DNA from: Blastocladiella britannica
Lineage: Eukaryota; Blastocladiomycota; Blastocladiomycetes; Blastocladiales; Blastocladiaceae
Direction of reading: 5' to 3'
DNA length: 33,863 nt
NCBI GenBank assembly: GCA_025349905.2
Contig: MU624660.1
Location: 1 to 33,863 of the forward strand
This document shows, one piece after another, positions 18,212-28,320 of the stretch (positions are counted from its first letter, which is position 1; each line of letters starts with the position of its first letter). Position numbers and translations under genes: made by a program. A model generated the notes under the pieces. The model searched no databases. It saw nothing but the letters and a program-made list of their open reading frames with translations, and was not told the DNA's origin.

Positions 18212-20433
18212 TCAGTGAAGTGTTGCGGCGCCGTTCTGTTGGTGGTTGTCGTCATCGTCGTTGATATCGTCATCGTCGCTTCCAGACCCGCTCCCACTGG
18301 CCGCGGTCGTGAGCTGATCGTGGTTGATCGGTGGTTCCAGCGGCGAAAGAGGCGCGGCCGCAAGTACAAAGGCGCTTGGCCTGATGTCTCCTGCCTCCGC
18401 CGTATCGTCAGCGGCGGTTTCCGACGCGAGTGTGTCGAGTGCGTCGCCACTGGCGCCGCGGCTGCGCGAGACGGTCGACATGCCCGTTCTGTCGTCCTCG
18501 TCGTCATCCTCTTCTGCGTCCTGATCGTCCCGTTCGTCGTCGTCCTCGTGATTCGTCAGATGGCGCAAGTACAATACGCTGGCGCCAGCGACACTGCTAT
18601 TGGCCTGACCCACGTGGCTCGGGTGGTCGTCGTCGTCGTCATCGTTTTCGTCGTCGCTCCCTGATGCAGCTGAAGCAGCGGCAGCAGCAGCCGCCCGCCG
18701 ATCCCGCAACCACTGCGCAGTGGTCGCCGTCCACTCCTCCTCGCCGTTCCCGCCGTCGTCCATTGACACGGACTCGTCGGCGATCACCGCACCGTCGCCA
18801 ACGTCTTGGTCCTCGCCCTCTTCGCTGCCCGACCCATCGCCGTCGCCCGGAGTACTGAGCTCGGCAATCTCCGCCTGTAAGCCCGCAATCATGTCACGTA
18901 GCGCCGCGTGCTCGCGCATCAGCCGCGCGCGTTCTGCCGCCAGCCCTGCCGCCGTGGTGGTCGTGGTCGAGACGGCGGCAGTAGCGTTCGTGGCGTCAGC
19001 AGTGGGAGCAGTAGCGGGTGAGCCGTCTTTGACCACCGCAAGCGCGTCCCGAGTCGCGGCGGCGATCCGTGATGCCACCCACGCGTCAATGGCCGCGGCC
19101 GACGTGGTGATTCCAGATCCGGCACCGGTACCGTTGGTGGAAGCGGCATCGTCCGACGTGGGGACTGCGGCGCCAATGGTCGCGCGGACCCGAGCGGACA
19201 TCCCACCCGATGAAAATGAACCGCCACCGCCGGTGGCGAGGGGCCGGTATGTCTCGGTGGCCTCGTGGTGGTACACGGCGGCCATGGCTTCGGGCAAGTC
19301 CATGGCACGGTTCTGGTGATGGTGCCCGTGGCGCTGGTCATAGTCATCATCGTCATCGTGGTCCTCGACTTCCGTCTCGATCTCATCCAACTGCTGCTGC
19401 TGCTGCTGCCGCTTCTGCGGCAATGGCTGGCGACGCCCGTACGAGAGATCGGGGACCGGCGTCGCTGCCAGATCCTCCTCCTCGTCCTCTTCACTACTTA
19501 CAGAGGCACCGGCATCAATCTCCGCCACCCAATCCTCCTCGGCCTGCATTTCAATCGCCAGCTGGTCCAGCGCCATCAGTACACGCTGCCGCTTGTAGTG
19601 CGAGTCGCAGCCGATCAAAACCGACAGCGCCCGCGATACAAAGTACGGTTCCGTCGCTTGCTGGGCAAGGAGTTTTCCCGCGAGGTGGGTCAGGTGGTCC
19701 TCGTTGGCGGCGAATAGGCTTTTTTTTTTTCATGTGTGAGGTTTTAGATTGAGTTCATGAAGTCGACCTTTCCATTGTTGGAGGAAATAAAGACATACCG
19801 GCGCGACAAGGCCGCATCGCGTGTCCGCTTTGAAAGAGACGCCGATGCCGATGATTGAGCTGCTGCGGCCACAACAGACGAATCGGCGGAAGGGCGGCGG
19901 CTCATGCGCCGTGGAGGTGGTTGATCTGAGCGGCGATCAGTTGATATAGCAGGCGTGCTTTGGCGACGACGTGGGGCGGTAGCTGCAGGCGCGGGCGCAG
20001 CAGCGATCCGACCGTGGATGTTGTTGCCCATGCTCCTGGGCCGCATCACAGTCGGATCGGCCGCAGCGTTATGCGGAGTCGAGGCCAGGGCCGACCGCGA
20101 CAGAGCCAGCACTGCGTCCCAGTCGGACGCGCGCAAGTCGTCGCTCAGTTCATGGTGCAGGAGGGGGTGATGCTGACGGCCGGTTGTCATCAGATCATCA
20201 TAATCACCAGAGGAAGGGGAAGCCATGGAAGATGCGGGTGAGAACGACGCAAGCAGCGGTAAAGCCAGGTCCGGGTCGATCGCGGTCAGGCGCGACGACA
20301 GGCGGTGCAGACGAGAGGTGACCGGGGTATCAGTGGTCGCTGATTTCCAGTACGGGATCTTCTTGGTGGTAACGTTGGTGCTGGACGAAGAATGAGGAGG
20401 GTCAGCCGAGGAGCGGGGCGACGAAGAGAGCAT
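18212..20433 (-). CDS. Unknown acidic low-complexity protein, conserved-looking core
   Basis: Two exons, 20433-19799 and 19718-18212, split by an 80-bp intron with a GTATGT donor; 713 aa. I do not recognise the family. The N-terminal 200 residues are Ser/Ala/Arg-rich. A compact, non-repetitive stretch spans the exon junction and looks conserved: LTHLAGKLLAQQATEPYF, then SVLIGCDSHYKRQRVLMALD, which is likely helical. Further on are a Gln run, an Asp/Glu-His segment (DDDDDYDQRHGHHH), an Ala-rich helix with coiled-coil potential (LAAERARLMREHAALRDM) and many Asp/Glu clusters to the C terminus. There is no signal peptide or transmembrane helix. Nuclear or chaperone-like roles are common for such acidic proteins, but none is shown. 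It shares a 173-bp promoter with SAR1. Confidence 0.7.
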
Positions 20434-20606
20434 CGTCTTTTATTCTTCTTAATTAAAGAGCTCTTTACTGGCGAATATGCTGGTTTGGTCTTGGTCGTGG
20501 TCGTCCCGCACCACCAAAGAGAGTGATGGGAAATCTCAAAAAGCTCTCTTTCGAAAATGCTTCTTAATTAAAAATTCACACACGCCAATTTAACATTTAA
20601 AAAAAA
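20434..20606. promoter_or_regulatory. Divergent promoter with duplicated CTTCTTAATTAAA element, unknown gene / SAR1
   Basis: 173 bp lie between two divergent start codons. The 13-mer CTTCTTAATTAAA occurs twice in the same orientation, at 20445-20457 and 20560-20572, one near each gene start; each copy contains the palindrome TTAATTAA. A second palindrome AAAGAGCTCTTT overlaps the first copy (20455-20466), and a related AAAGCTCTCTTT lies at 20540-20551. Such paired symmetrical sites suggest shared regulation by a dimeric factor, but no factor can be named. Confidence 0.55.
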
Positions 20607-21299
20607 ATGTTCCTCATCAACTGGTTCTGGGACGTGCTCTCATCGCTCGGCCTCGTCAACAAGAACGCCAAGATCTTGTTTTTGGGCTTGGACAATGCCG
20701 GCAAGACCACGCTCTTGCACATGCTCAAGAATGACCGTCTGGCCACGCTGCAGCCCACGCTGCACCCGACCAAGGAGGAGCTGGCGATTGGCAATATCAA
20801 GTTCACGACGTTTGATCTGGGCGGCCACTCGCAGGCCCGCCGGATCTGGAAGGACTATTTCCCGGAGGTGGACGCCATTGTGTTTTTGGTGGATACCGCC
20901 CACCGCGCTCGGTTCCCAGAGGCCAAGGCGGAGCTTGACGTATGTTTAATTTTTCATTTACGTGGCAAGAGTATATTCTGTTGGCCACAACCACACGTAT
21001 ATCAACAACATCGTATTGCGCCACTCACACTCGCGTATAACGTTACAAAAATGCAATAGGGCCTCCTCGCCATCGAGTCCCTCGCCACCACCCCGTTCCT
21101 GGTCCTCGGCAACAAGATCGACGCCCCCGGCGCCGTCTCGGAGGAGGAGCTGCGCTACTACCTGGGCCTGAACCAGACCACCGGCAAGGGCAAGACCACC
21201 CTGGCCCAGGGCACTCGGCCCATGGAGGTGTTCATGTGCTCGATTGTCCTCAAGCAAGGCTACGGCGAGGGCTTCCGTTGGATGTCGCAGTTTATCTGA
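20607..21299 (+). CDS. SAR1: COPII small GTPase Sar1
   Basis: Two exons, 20607-20939 and 21060-21299, with a 120-bp intron. The product is 190 aa, exactly the usual Sar1 length. It starts with the amphipathic membrane helix [15 protein letters not shown]. The G-box [19 protein letters not shown] (27-45), LQPTLHPT (switch I), the G3 block FDLGGH (69-74) and NKIDAP (129-134) are all intact, and there is no N-myristoylation Gly. The C terminus GFRWMSQFI matches yeast Sar1. GTP-bound Sar1 inserts into the ER membrane and recruits Sec23/24 to start COPII budding. The gene is convergent with the OB-fold gene (68 bp between stops) and divergent from the acidic-protein gene. Confidence 0.97.
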
Positions 21300-21367
21300 G
21301 AAGTCGTTTGTCTGTCGGCACAAAATATCTTTTTTTTTATTTACATTTTTGTTGCTGTTGTCGTCAA

Positions 21368-23496
21368 TCAGATGTGGAGGATGGAGGATGGACCTTGGCC
21401 GCATCGATCCGCCGCATCGATCCGCCACACCACCGCGGCCGGATCTCCGCCAGCACCACCCGATCGCGGTGTCACTCGCACCAGTACCACGTCCACTACT
21501 CGCCCGACCGCGCCAGACTGAATGCGCTCCCAGCGGTCGTGCTGGGTCATGCCCGCCAGCGCCCCTCCCGACGTGCCCACCATGGCCTGTAATTTTTTTT
21601 TTGGAATGCGAGTGAGTTGAAAGGATCTCATCCTCCATCGCTCGGAAGGAGCGTAACATACCTGAGACGCAAGATCCATGGCCTGGCACTTCAAGAGCTG
21701 GCCACGGCCATCACGCACCGTCCATTCCACGTGAAACAAGTAGCTGGCATGCAGCGCTGCATCGGTCGCCGATGTCGTCACTTTACACGGCTGGCATGTC
21801 AGCGAGTTGTTGCCCGCGTGCCTCATGGGCCGGCCGCATTGTCGATCTGTTTTTATGCCACATCAGTTATTGCCGCATTCAATGAAAAAAAGTATTGGGA
21901 CAACGTACGAGCATACACCAACCCGCGGCCCTCGTCCGCATCCGAAGTCGCAGCAGCCGGCGCAACGCCAACGACCGTGACCCCACTGACTATCCATGTC
22001 CCATCGATCGCAGCCGCAGGAGCGGTACCGGGAAACCACGGCGTGCGCGGGAACCACCGACTCGCCACGACCGCCGGCAACCCCCCGATCCACACGACCC
22101 CGGCCCCAAATGTCGGCGACGCGTTGGCCAAGAACGGCCGGCCCATCTTGGGCGCCGACGTGTGCATGTTGCTCAGCAGCACGAGCATTCCGGGCCGCAA
22201 GCTCCTCGCTGCCCGCGCCAGCGCATCCCATACCGTTACATCTATGGTCCCCGACCCATCGGCGACCCGAAGCGCCACTCGATCGGACGTCTGGGTCGGG
22301 TGCGCGGGCGTCGCGGTCGGACGGTTGTCCGAGACGGCTAGGATCGTGGCTACTAGTGTCAGGTCGCGCTGCTCGGCTTCGAGGCTCGAGATCGTGGTCG
22401 GAGAGCGGTCGGCGATGATGGACGAGGATTTGGACCGGGTCATGGACTATACGCCACCGTCAGTCGCGCTTCGTGCCAACCAAAAAAGAAAAAGATTGAA
22501 GGTACCTTGGACGGCACCATATCATCGGCGACAATAAACGCCGTCTCGGGAATACACTCCAGGAGCAACGACTCGGCCTCGCCCGCGGCCTGCAACACGT
22601 TGTAAAACCCGACCATCATGCCCTCGCCCACCAACCGCGCAACGTCGGCGTACTCGGCCCGAATTGTGATCGTCACTTGCCGCAGGGGCTCTGTTGCTGC
22701 GGCCGCCGCTACCGTGCGCCGTGTCACCCCCCACAGCGTGGCCCGGCGCGCGTCGGCCAGATCCACTTTCTGGATCGTCACCCACATCACCGGGTGAGGA
22801 AGCCCGGGTGGGAATTTGGGGACATGAAAGACCAGGGCTTGCGTTGGCAAGTATATGGCCGCGGACGTTGTGGTCCCTGGTAAGAGCCGGGTTGGGAAAA
22901 GCGATACGGCAGGCAACTATTTTTTTTTTATTTTTTTTTTTGAGAATCAGCGCGCGAGAGAAAAAGAGGGGAAAAATGAAAGGTACCGATATTGCAGCAA
23001 GAAGCAGTGCAAGTGCGTACTGGTGGGGCAAGAGGTACAGGGATGCAGATACGTCGGCAGCTGCAGTTCCATCGCGAAGGCAGAGCGCAGCGGCCTGTCG
23101 GTCAAAAGACGCGACCAGAGCGCGTCGAATTGGGCTCTCGAGAATCGGTTTCGTCGGATGCAGGGCCTGGCGCAACGTAATATCGCGCGATCGGTCACGC
23201 AGGTGCGATTGCCACTGTCATTTTTTTTTTTTTTCAAGAATGGCATTGGCTGATATGTGTAGAAAAGGGTCAGCGTACGAGCACATCCACTTCGGCATGA
23301 ATGACGGCCTGCGTCACGACCGGATACCGTGCAAGAATGGTAATAAGACGCTCTGTCGTCCAGGACCTGTCAATCAATTTCTTAGAGTCAAAAAGTACGC
23401 AGAAATAAAAAAAATGAATAAGGTATACCATGGCGCTTGCAGTCGGTTGGATATATCTCGAATGTGGCCCTCTAATGAGTCCAGGAGAAGCGACAT
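21368..23496 (-). CDS. RPA1/MEIOB-like protein with multiple OB folds and zinc ribbon
   Basis: There are seven exons: 23496-23429, 23366-23279, 23214-22987, 22916-22506, 22446-21909, 21846-21662 and 21586-21368. The introns are 59-75 bp and the product is 578 aa. The N-terminal 128 residues are helical and match nothing I know. A first OB-like barrel follows (VMWVTIQKVDLADARR to VGFYNVLQA, about 175-250). The second (about 290-400) has the classic pattern VALRVADGSGTIDVTVWDAL then GMLVLLSNMHTS. The third, from about 445, is interrupted by a zinc-ribbon-like H-x2-C and C-x2-C (RQCGRPM, then LTCQPCKV), then YLFHVEWTVRDGRGQLLKCQ. This mirrors RPA1 DBD-C and the end of MEIOB, the meiotic ssDNA-binding partner of SPATA22. 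SHLD2 is an alternative. An ssDNA-binding role is inferred. An acceptor-like sequence before the ATG leaves room for an upstream exon. Confidence 0.72.
21376..21424. repeat. Short tandem repeats at the 3' end of the OB-fold gene
   Basis: GGAGGAT-type units repeat near 21377-21391 and the 13-mer GCCGCATCGATCC is tandemly doubled at about 21399-21424. Both lie inside the last exon of the OB-fold gene and encode its very C terminus, so they probably arose by slippage within coding sequence. Confidence 0.6.
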
Positions 23497-23550
23497 ATGA
23501 TCTGCAAGTGAGAGAAAGAGAGAAGATTTTGCGTGTGAGACGCGATAAAT

Positions 23551-26196
23551 TTACTGATCAAAAAGACTTTGCTCCAGAGCGCGCCTGAGCGCCTCGTCCT
23601 CGTCCGCGTCGACGTTCCACTGCTGCACGGCCACCGCTGACAAGACACCACTGTTTCCCTCCCCTGCATGGGGCGGCGACAACGGTGCCGGTGCTGGTGG
23701 CGAAGCAGCATGGTAAAAGTACCCGTGCTCGTCTTCCGCCATTTCCTCCATCACCATCGCCATCGCAGTGTCCTCGTCCCGGACCAAGTCAGGAAGCCCA
23801 GGAACAACGAATCTCTCCTCTTCCCGGGTCAGCGATTCTTGCGACATGAGCAGCGCCAGTTGCATCAGCTCCTCCTCGGTCAAATCGGCATCACCATTCA
23901 TGCGCGCGGCCGACTGCTCGTGGCGCACGCGTTCCGCTGACGCGCGGTGCAAGTCTCGAAGCTCGGACGCAATCTCGGCACCTGGTTCATTTTTATGTGA
24001 GTGGATCAGAACGCATTTCAAAAAAAAAAAGGTGAGGACGGACTGTGAGCATCTTGGGTAGCAGCACGACCCCCCGCGGACCCAAGCGGCGACCGCCCAC
24101 CATTCGACACCCCACCAAGCGCGGACGCCCGCTTGCCATTCCGGCGGAACCGGCGCTGGTACGGTTCCAGGATCCGGATCGCGCCCGAAGCGTAAGCGAC
24201 GGCGATGCGCCCGTTGCCAGCCAAACCAGTGCCCCGCACCGATATCAGCCGGTCGGCTTCTGCGGCAGCTCCGCCACCACGGGAGCGCATTTGCACCCGC
24301 CGCACACTCTTCCCCGACGCCGGGTCCCAGATTCGTACCCAGCCGGTCTTGGCTGCCGTCACTAGCATGGTGGCGTCCATGTGTAAGGCGGCAATTGGCG
24401 ATGCGTGGCCGCGGAGTACGTGAATCAGGGTGCCGCGGGTCGGTGGTGACAACGACGAATACGCGGCGGGATCGTAGTCCCAGCTAAACACGCGTACGGT
24501 ACCAGTTGCGGTGCCGAGCATGATGGCGAACCGGATCGGCCATGATTTCGGTGCCGTTGATGGAGATGGGGTGGCATCGACGACGTCAGAATTCGGTGCA
24601 GGAACGGTGGTGAGTTGTTGAGGCACAAGCGCCCACGGCCCGTCGCCAACCATCCATACCCACGCGGTCCCGTCCGTCATGGTATCGTCGTGCGCAACCA
24701 CCGCAACGAGCGCCGCCGTGTCCACATTCACCGCATACACGGTGGTGGGTCCGCTGCCCTCGTCACCAGCCCGCACACGCACTAGGGCAATCGGGTGCGT
24801 CTGGTCCGAGTACGCAACGTCATCCACGACGCCAGGAGCGTGCCATGCGACGTGTGCTCCCCACACGCCGAGCCCGCCCAGATCGGCATCGTCCTCGACC
24901 CCGGGCTGCGCGGCCGTGGTGGGCATGGCAACGCAGTGCACGGTCGGGCCCAGGACCGCGACGGCGGCGCGCGAGCTCGCACGCAGCACCGAGATCGTGT
25001 CGTGTACGTTTCCGGGCTCGAGCGGGGCGCTGCGCACCACCCGCCGAAACTGCTCCACCACCACCACGTACTCGAGGGCTGAGGTCGCCAGTGCAATCAC
25101 GCACGTGGTGCTATTTGTATTAGCGGCCACCATGCGCGACGAGCTGGTGGTCTCGCGCACGAGCGCCAGTCGGACCCCGGGGACCGATAGTGGCAGGTCG
25201 ATTTGACGGTACGCCGACAAGGCGCTGGTCGGGGTGTTGAGAAACAGCTGCAGCCGCGTCTGGGACAGGATTGCAGTGCGCGTGCCGTCAAACTGCCGGT
25301 CGAGGACGTGGGTGGTACTGCGGCCCATGTGTCGCGTGAGCTGCGATTGGCGACCCTGGACCATTTGGAACCGCACCACCGTGGCTACGTGTATATGAAA
25401 TGGATGTTAGCCCGCCCAATCCTCTCATATCATGGGCGATGGTTGGAAGACGACGTACACGAATCGGCAACAAACACGTTGCTCTTGCCGTCCAGGTACA
25501 TGTCGGTGGTGACGGCGCCGACATTCGTCGTGTACAGGTTCACGACGTGGTCCGCGACTTTGCGCCAGAGCCGCGCGCGGAGCGAGTATTCGAGGCGCCA
25601 GCAGCGGGCGGCGGCACTTGGGATTTTTGGATTTGTGAGATGCAATGGACAACTGCAACAATAGGAAAAGCATGCATACATAAGCGGGTACTGCACGCCA
25701 AAGCGACGCAGGAATGCCTCGCGCCAGACCCAGTCGGAGGTGATGAGCTCGTGCACGTGGCGGCTCAAGGTCAGCGACGCGTGCAGCTCGTCGGGCGCAA
25801 AGAACGCGAGCAGGTACACCTGGATCTCGGCCGGCAGGTGCAAGAAGGGGAATGCAGAGGTCATGGCGATGGTGTCGTGCATCGGATCCGGAGGAGAACA
25901 GGAATGGGACTGGCCATTACCTTGCGATGCCGCTGTGGAAATGACGTGGACCGCGGCATGGTCGCCGGCTCAATTAAAACGCCAGAATTAATGACCAAAA
26001 AAGATTGAACCAAACCAGTAGCAGGAGTAGGCGGGTGCGAGGGTTTCTCTGGCGGTGGTGGGCCGAGGCGCGCCAGGATCCAGTCGTCCTCGGCCAAGAC
26101 GTGTGCATTGTTTCCATTCATGGCATTGTTTGCGGCACCGCCGGCACCGCCGCGGTATTGTTGGTGTTGGGATCGCCGGGTGCCCTTGCGAGGCAT
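23551..26196 (-). CDS. UFO1: F-box / WD40 / UIM protein, Ufo1-like
   Basis: There are five exons: 26196-26016, 25968-25680, 25616-25459, 25384-24044 and 23981-23551; 799 aa. The F-box lies at about 100-150 (FPFLHLPAEIQVYLLAFF, WVWREAFLRRF), with WRLEYSLRARLWR directly after it. A beta-propeller follows, with a recognisable WD repeat HVLRGHASPIAALHMD ending in WVRIWDPASGK. The tail has ubiquitin-interacting motifs: EEELMQLALLMSQES (about 692-706), a weaker DEDTAMAMVMEEMAED and, at the very end, DEDEALRRALEQSLFDQ. F-box, WD40 and C-terminal UIMs together define yeast Ufo1, the SCF substrate receptor for damage-linked proteins such as HO; here that function is inferred. The first intron is only 47 bp, but it removes a frame shift and is AT-rich. 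The last intron could alternatively start about 30 bases earlier. A shorter start at 25882 is possible. Confidence 0.75.
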
Positions 26197-26449
26197 GCTC
26201 TTGCTGTGTTGGTGCACTGCGAGCGTGCTGCTTCTTGTCTTTGTCGGCTTTTCGACTTGATTCAAGCGCAAAAAGACGGACATGGCGCAATCGTGCATCG
26301 CTGGACAACGCTCTGCCGCCCTACGGTCCATCGACTCGTCGCCCTTTAGTCAGTACCACCACCGTACATAGAGATATAAAGGGCCACCGTCGCCCCACCC
26401 ACCTTTTTATGCTGTTGTAACTCCAGACCGACCACTTTGAATCATTGTC
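26197..26449. promoter_or_regulatory. Divergent promoter, F-box gene / first MFS transporter
   Basis: 253 bp between divergent start codons. A TATA-like ATATAAAG sits at about 26372-26379 on the plus strand, some 70 bases before the transporter ATG. The leader TTGTAACTCCAGACC resembles other leaders here. An open frame on the minus strand continues into this gap, so the F-box protein could start further upstream. Confidence 0.5.
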
Positions 26450-28014
26450 ATGGCAAGCTCCGCCGCATCCCTGCTTCACGAAAGCGCATCGCACCTGGAA
26501 TCCGATACTGAGCGGGTCGACGTCGAAGCACCAATAGAAAAGAACAACGACGACAAAAACGATGACCCAATCCCCGACGGCGGCCTCCACGCGTGGCTCG
26601 TAGTCCTGGCCTCGTTCTTGATTCACGGCGTCACGTTCGGCACGCAGTACGCATGGGGCATCTTTATCGCGTACCTGCTCGCGCACGACTTTGCCGGCCG
26701 CGCATCCGCAGCCGAGTTGTCGCTCGTTGGCACCGTTGGGCTCGCGACGGTGTTTCTGGGCGGCATCGTGACCGGCCCACTCGCCAAGTCCGTGGGCGTT
26801 CGCCCGCTCGTGGTGGCGGCCGCCGTCATTTTGCCCGTATCGCTGGTCCTGGCCGCGTTCGCCACTGAGGTCTGGCAGCTGGTGCTGACGCAAGGGTTCT
26901 TGTTTGGGCTTGGAAGCGCGCTCGCGTACTACCCGACGGTGGCGGTCGTTGCTCAGTGGTGGGACAAGCGCCGGTCGCGCGCAGTCGGGATTGCCATGGC
27001 CGGGTCGGGCGTGGGCGCCGTGGCCCTGGCGTGGGCGGCCGAGAGCATGCTTTCCGCGTATGGCCGCCGCACCACCACCCTCGCCACCGCTGCCACCGTG
27101 GCCGTGTGCATGGCGATTGCCGTATTCACGGTGCGAGAGCGGATTCCGCCCGCCAAGGCTGCCCACGGTACTCCGTTTCGGATCCCATTTGATTTCGGGC
27201 CTCTGCGCGATTTGCGCTTCCGATGGCTCTTGGGCGGGCTCTTTATGATTCCCTTTGGCGCGCTGGTGCCGCCGTTTTTCTTGCCTGGTGCGCTCATTTT
27301 TCTTCTTTCCATTTCTTGGAAAACCATGGACTCATATCTGTTGTAGCGAAAAATTAGCCTATGTGGATTATCTCGGATTGGATTCGACGTGGGGCCCGAC
27401 CCTGATCAATGTCCTCAATGGCACCTCGAGTACGCCCACCTACCCCGTTTTCCTTTTTATTTTGAAACCCTCTGACTCATAAATGGAAAAAATGGAAATC
27501 TTTAGTTGCCGGCCGCATCCTTGTGGGGGTTGCCGCGGATCATGTGGGCAATTTTACTGCCATGGCCGTGACCAGTACCGTTGCCGGGCTGAGTTGCTTG
27601 AGCTGGCTCTTTTGCGCTTCGCCTGGATCGCTCATTGTCATGGCTGCGATCTTTGGTTTTGCGGACGGCGGGTATGTTTCCAATTTTTTTTTATTTCGCA
27701 ATTGTTTCCTCACAATATTTTGGATCAGACGCATCACATTACAGCCGGGATGCGCGGCCCAAATTTTCGGCCTCGAGAATCTCGCGGGCACTGTCGGACT
27801 GGTGTATGCAGCGCTCGCCATCGGCCACTTTGCCAGCGGGCCGATCGCGGGATTGCTGGTCCACAGTTCGGTCTCGCCACACGGCAGTGGCGGAGTGGCA
27901 GCGGCTGGGTACACTTTGCCGATTGCATATGCAGGCATAATGGCAACGCTCGGGGCAATCGCGCTCGTGTATTTGCGGGTCGTGATTTTCGGTCCCGGGA
28001 GTTTAAGGAGATGA
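26450..28014 (+). CDS. MFS monocarboxylate-type transporter, copy 1
   Basis: There are four exons: 26450-27287, 27358-27429, 27506-27671 and 27729-28014. The introns are 57-76 bp and the product is 453 aa. A charged cytosolic N terminus (about 45 residues) leads into IPDGGLHAWLVVLASF, the PDGG-x-G/H-W motif opening TM1 in the monocarboxylate porter (SLC16/Mch) family. Twelve hydrophobic segments can be counted. The loop 2-3 region and AQWWDKRRSRAVGIAMAGSG (TM4-5) are typical, as is GRILVGVAADHVGN in the second half. Substrate is probably a monocarboxylate or another small organic anion, but no residue decides it. The 72-nt second exon has exactly the same length and phase as its counterpart in the neighbouring copy. 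There is no signal peptide, as expected. Confidence 0.85.
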
Positions 28015-28320
28015 GTGTGAGTCGGTTGAGTAGGTTGGTCATCACGCAAGATTCACCGTTTCTCCTTTTTTTTGGATCCTTGATCTATGAATACTTGGTG
28101 CACGCCCTATTTCCCTACCCGTCCCTTTGCAATGCAGCTATAATCAATTTCAATCTAACAAAATGCCCGAATATCACACCGTTTCTGCCGTTACCTTGCA
28201 TCCCATCCCAAACGACGTCAATCGCGAGGATGAGGAGGTTGAGATCTCGGATTGCGAATGCACGCGGAATTTCCTCTCCCAACCGCAGCAATTGCAACAA
28301 ATGAATAACCCATCAAAGAA

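Noticed and set aside
20958..21689. 243-codon minus frame across the SAR1 second exon
   Set aside because: It is antisense to SAR1 and out of frame with the OB-fold exons, whose spliced frame ends at 21368.
25861..26331. 156-codon minus frame as a separate small gene
   Set aside because: Its N-terminal part joins in frame to the F-box exon through a 47-bp AT-rich GT-AG segment, and the remainder is then intronic or out of frame.
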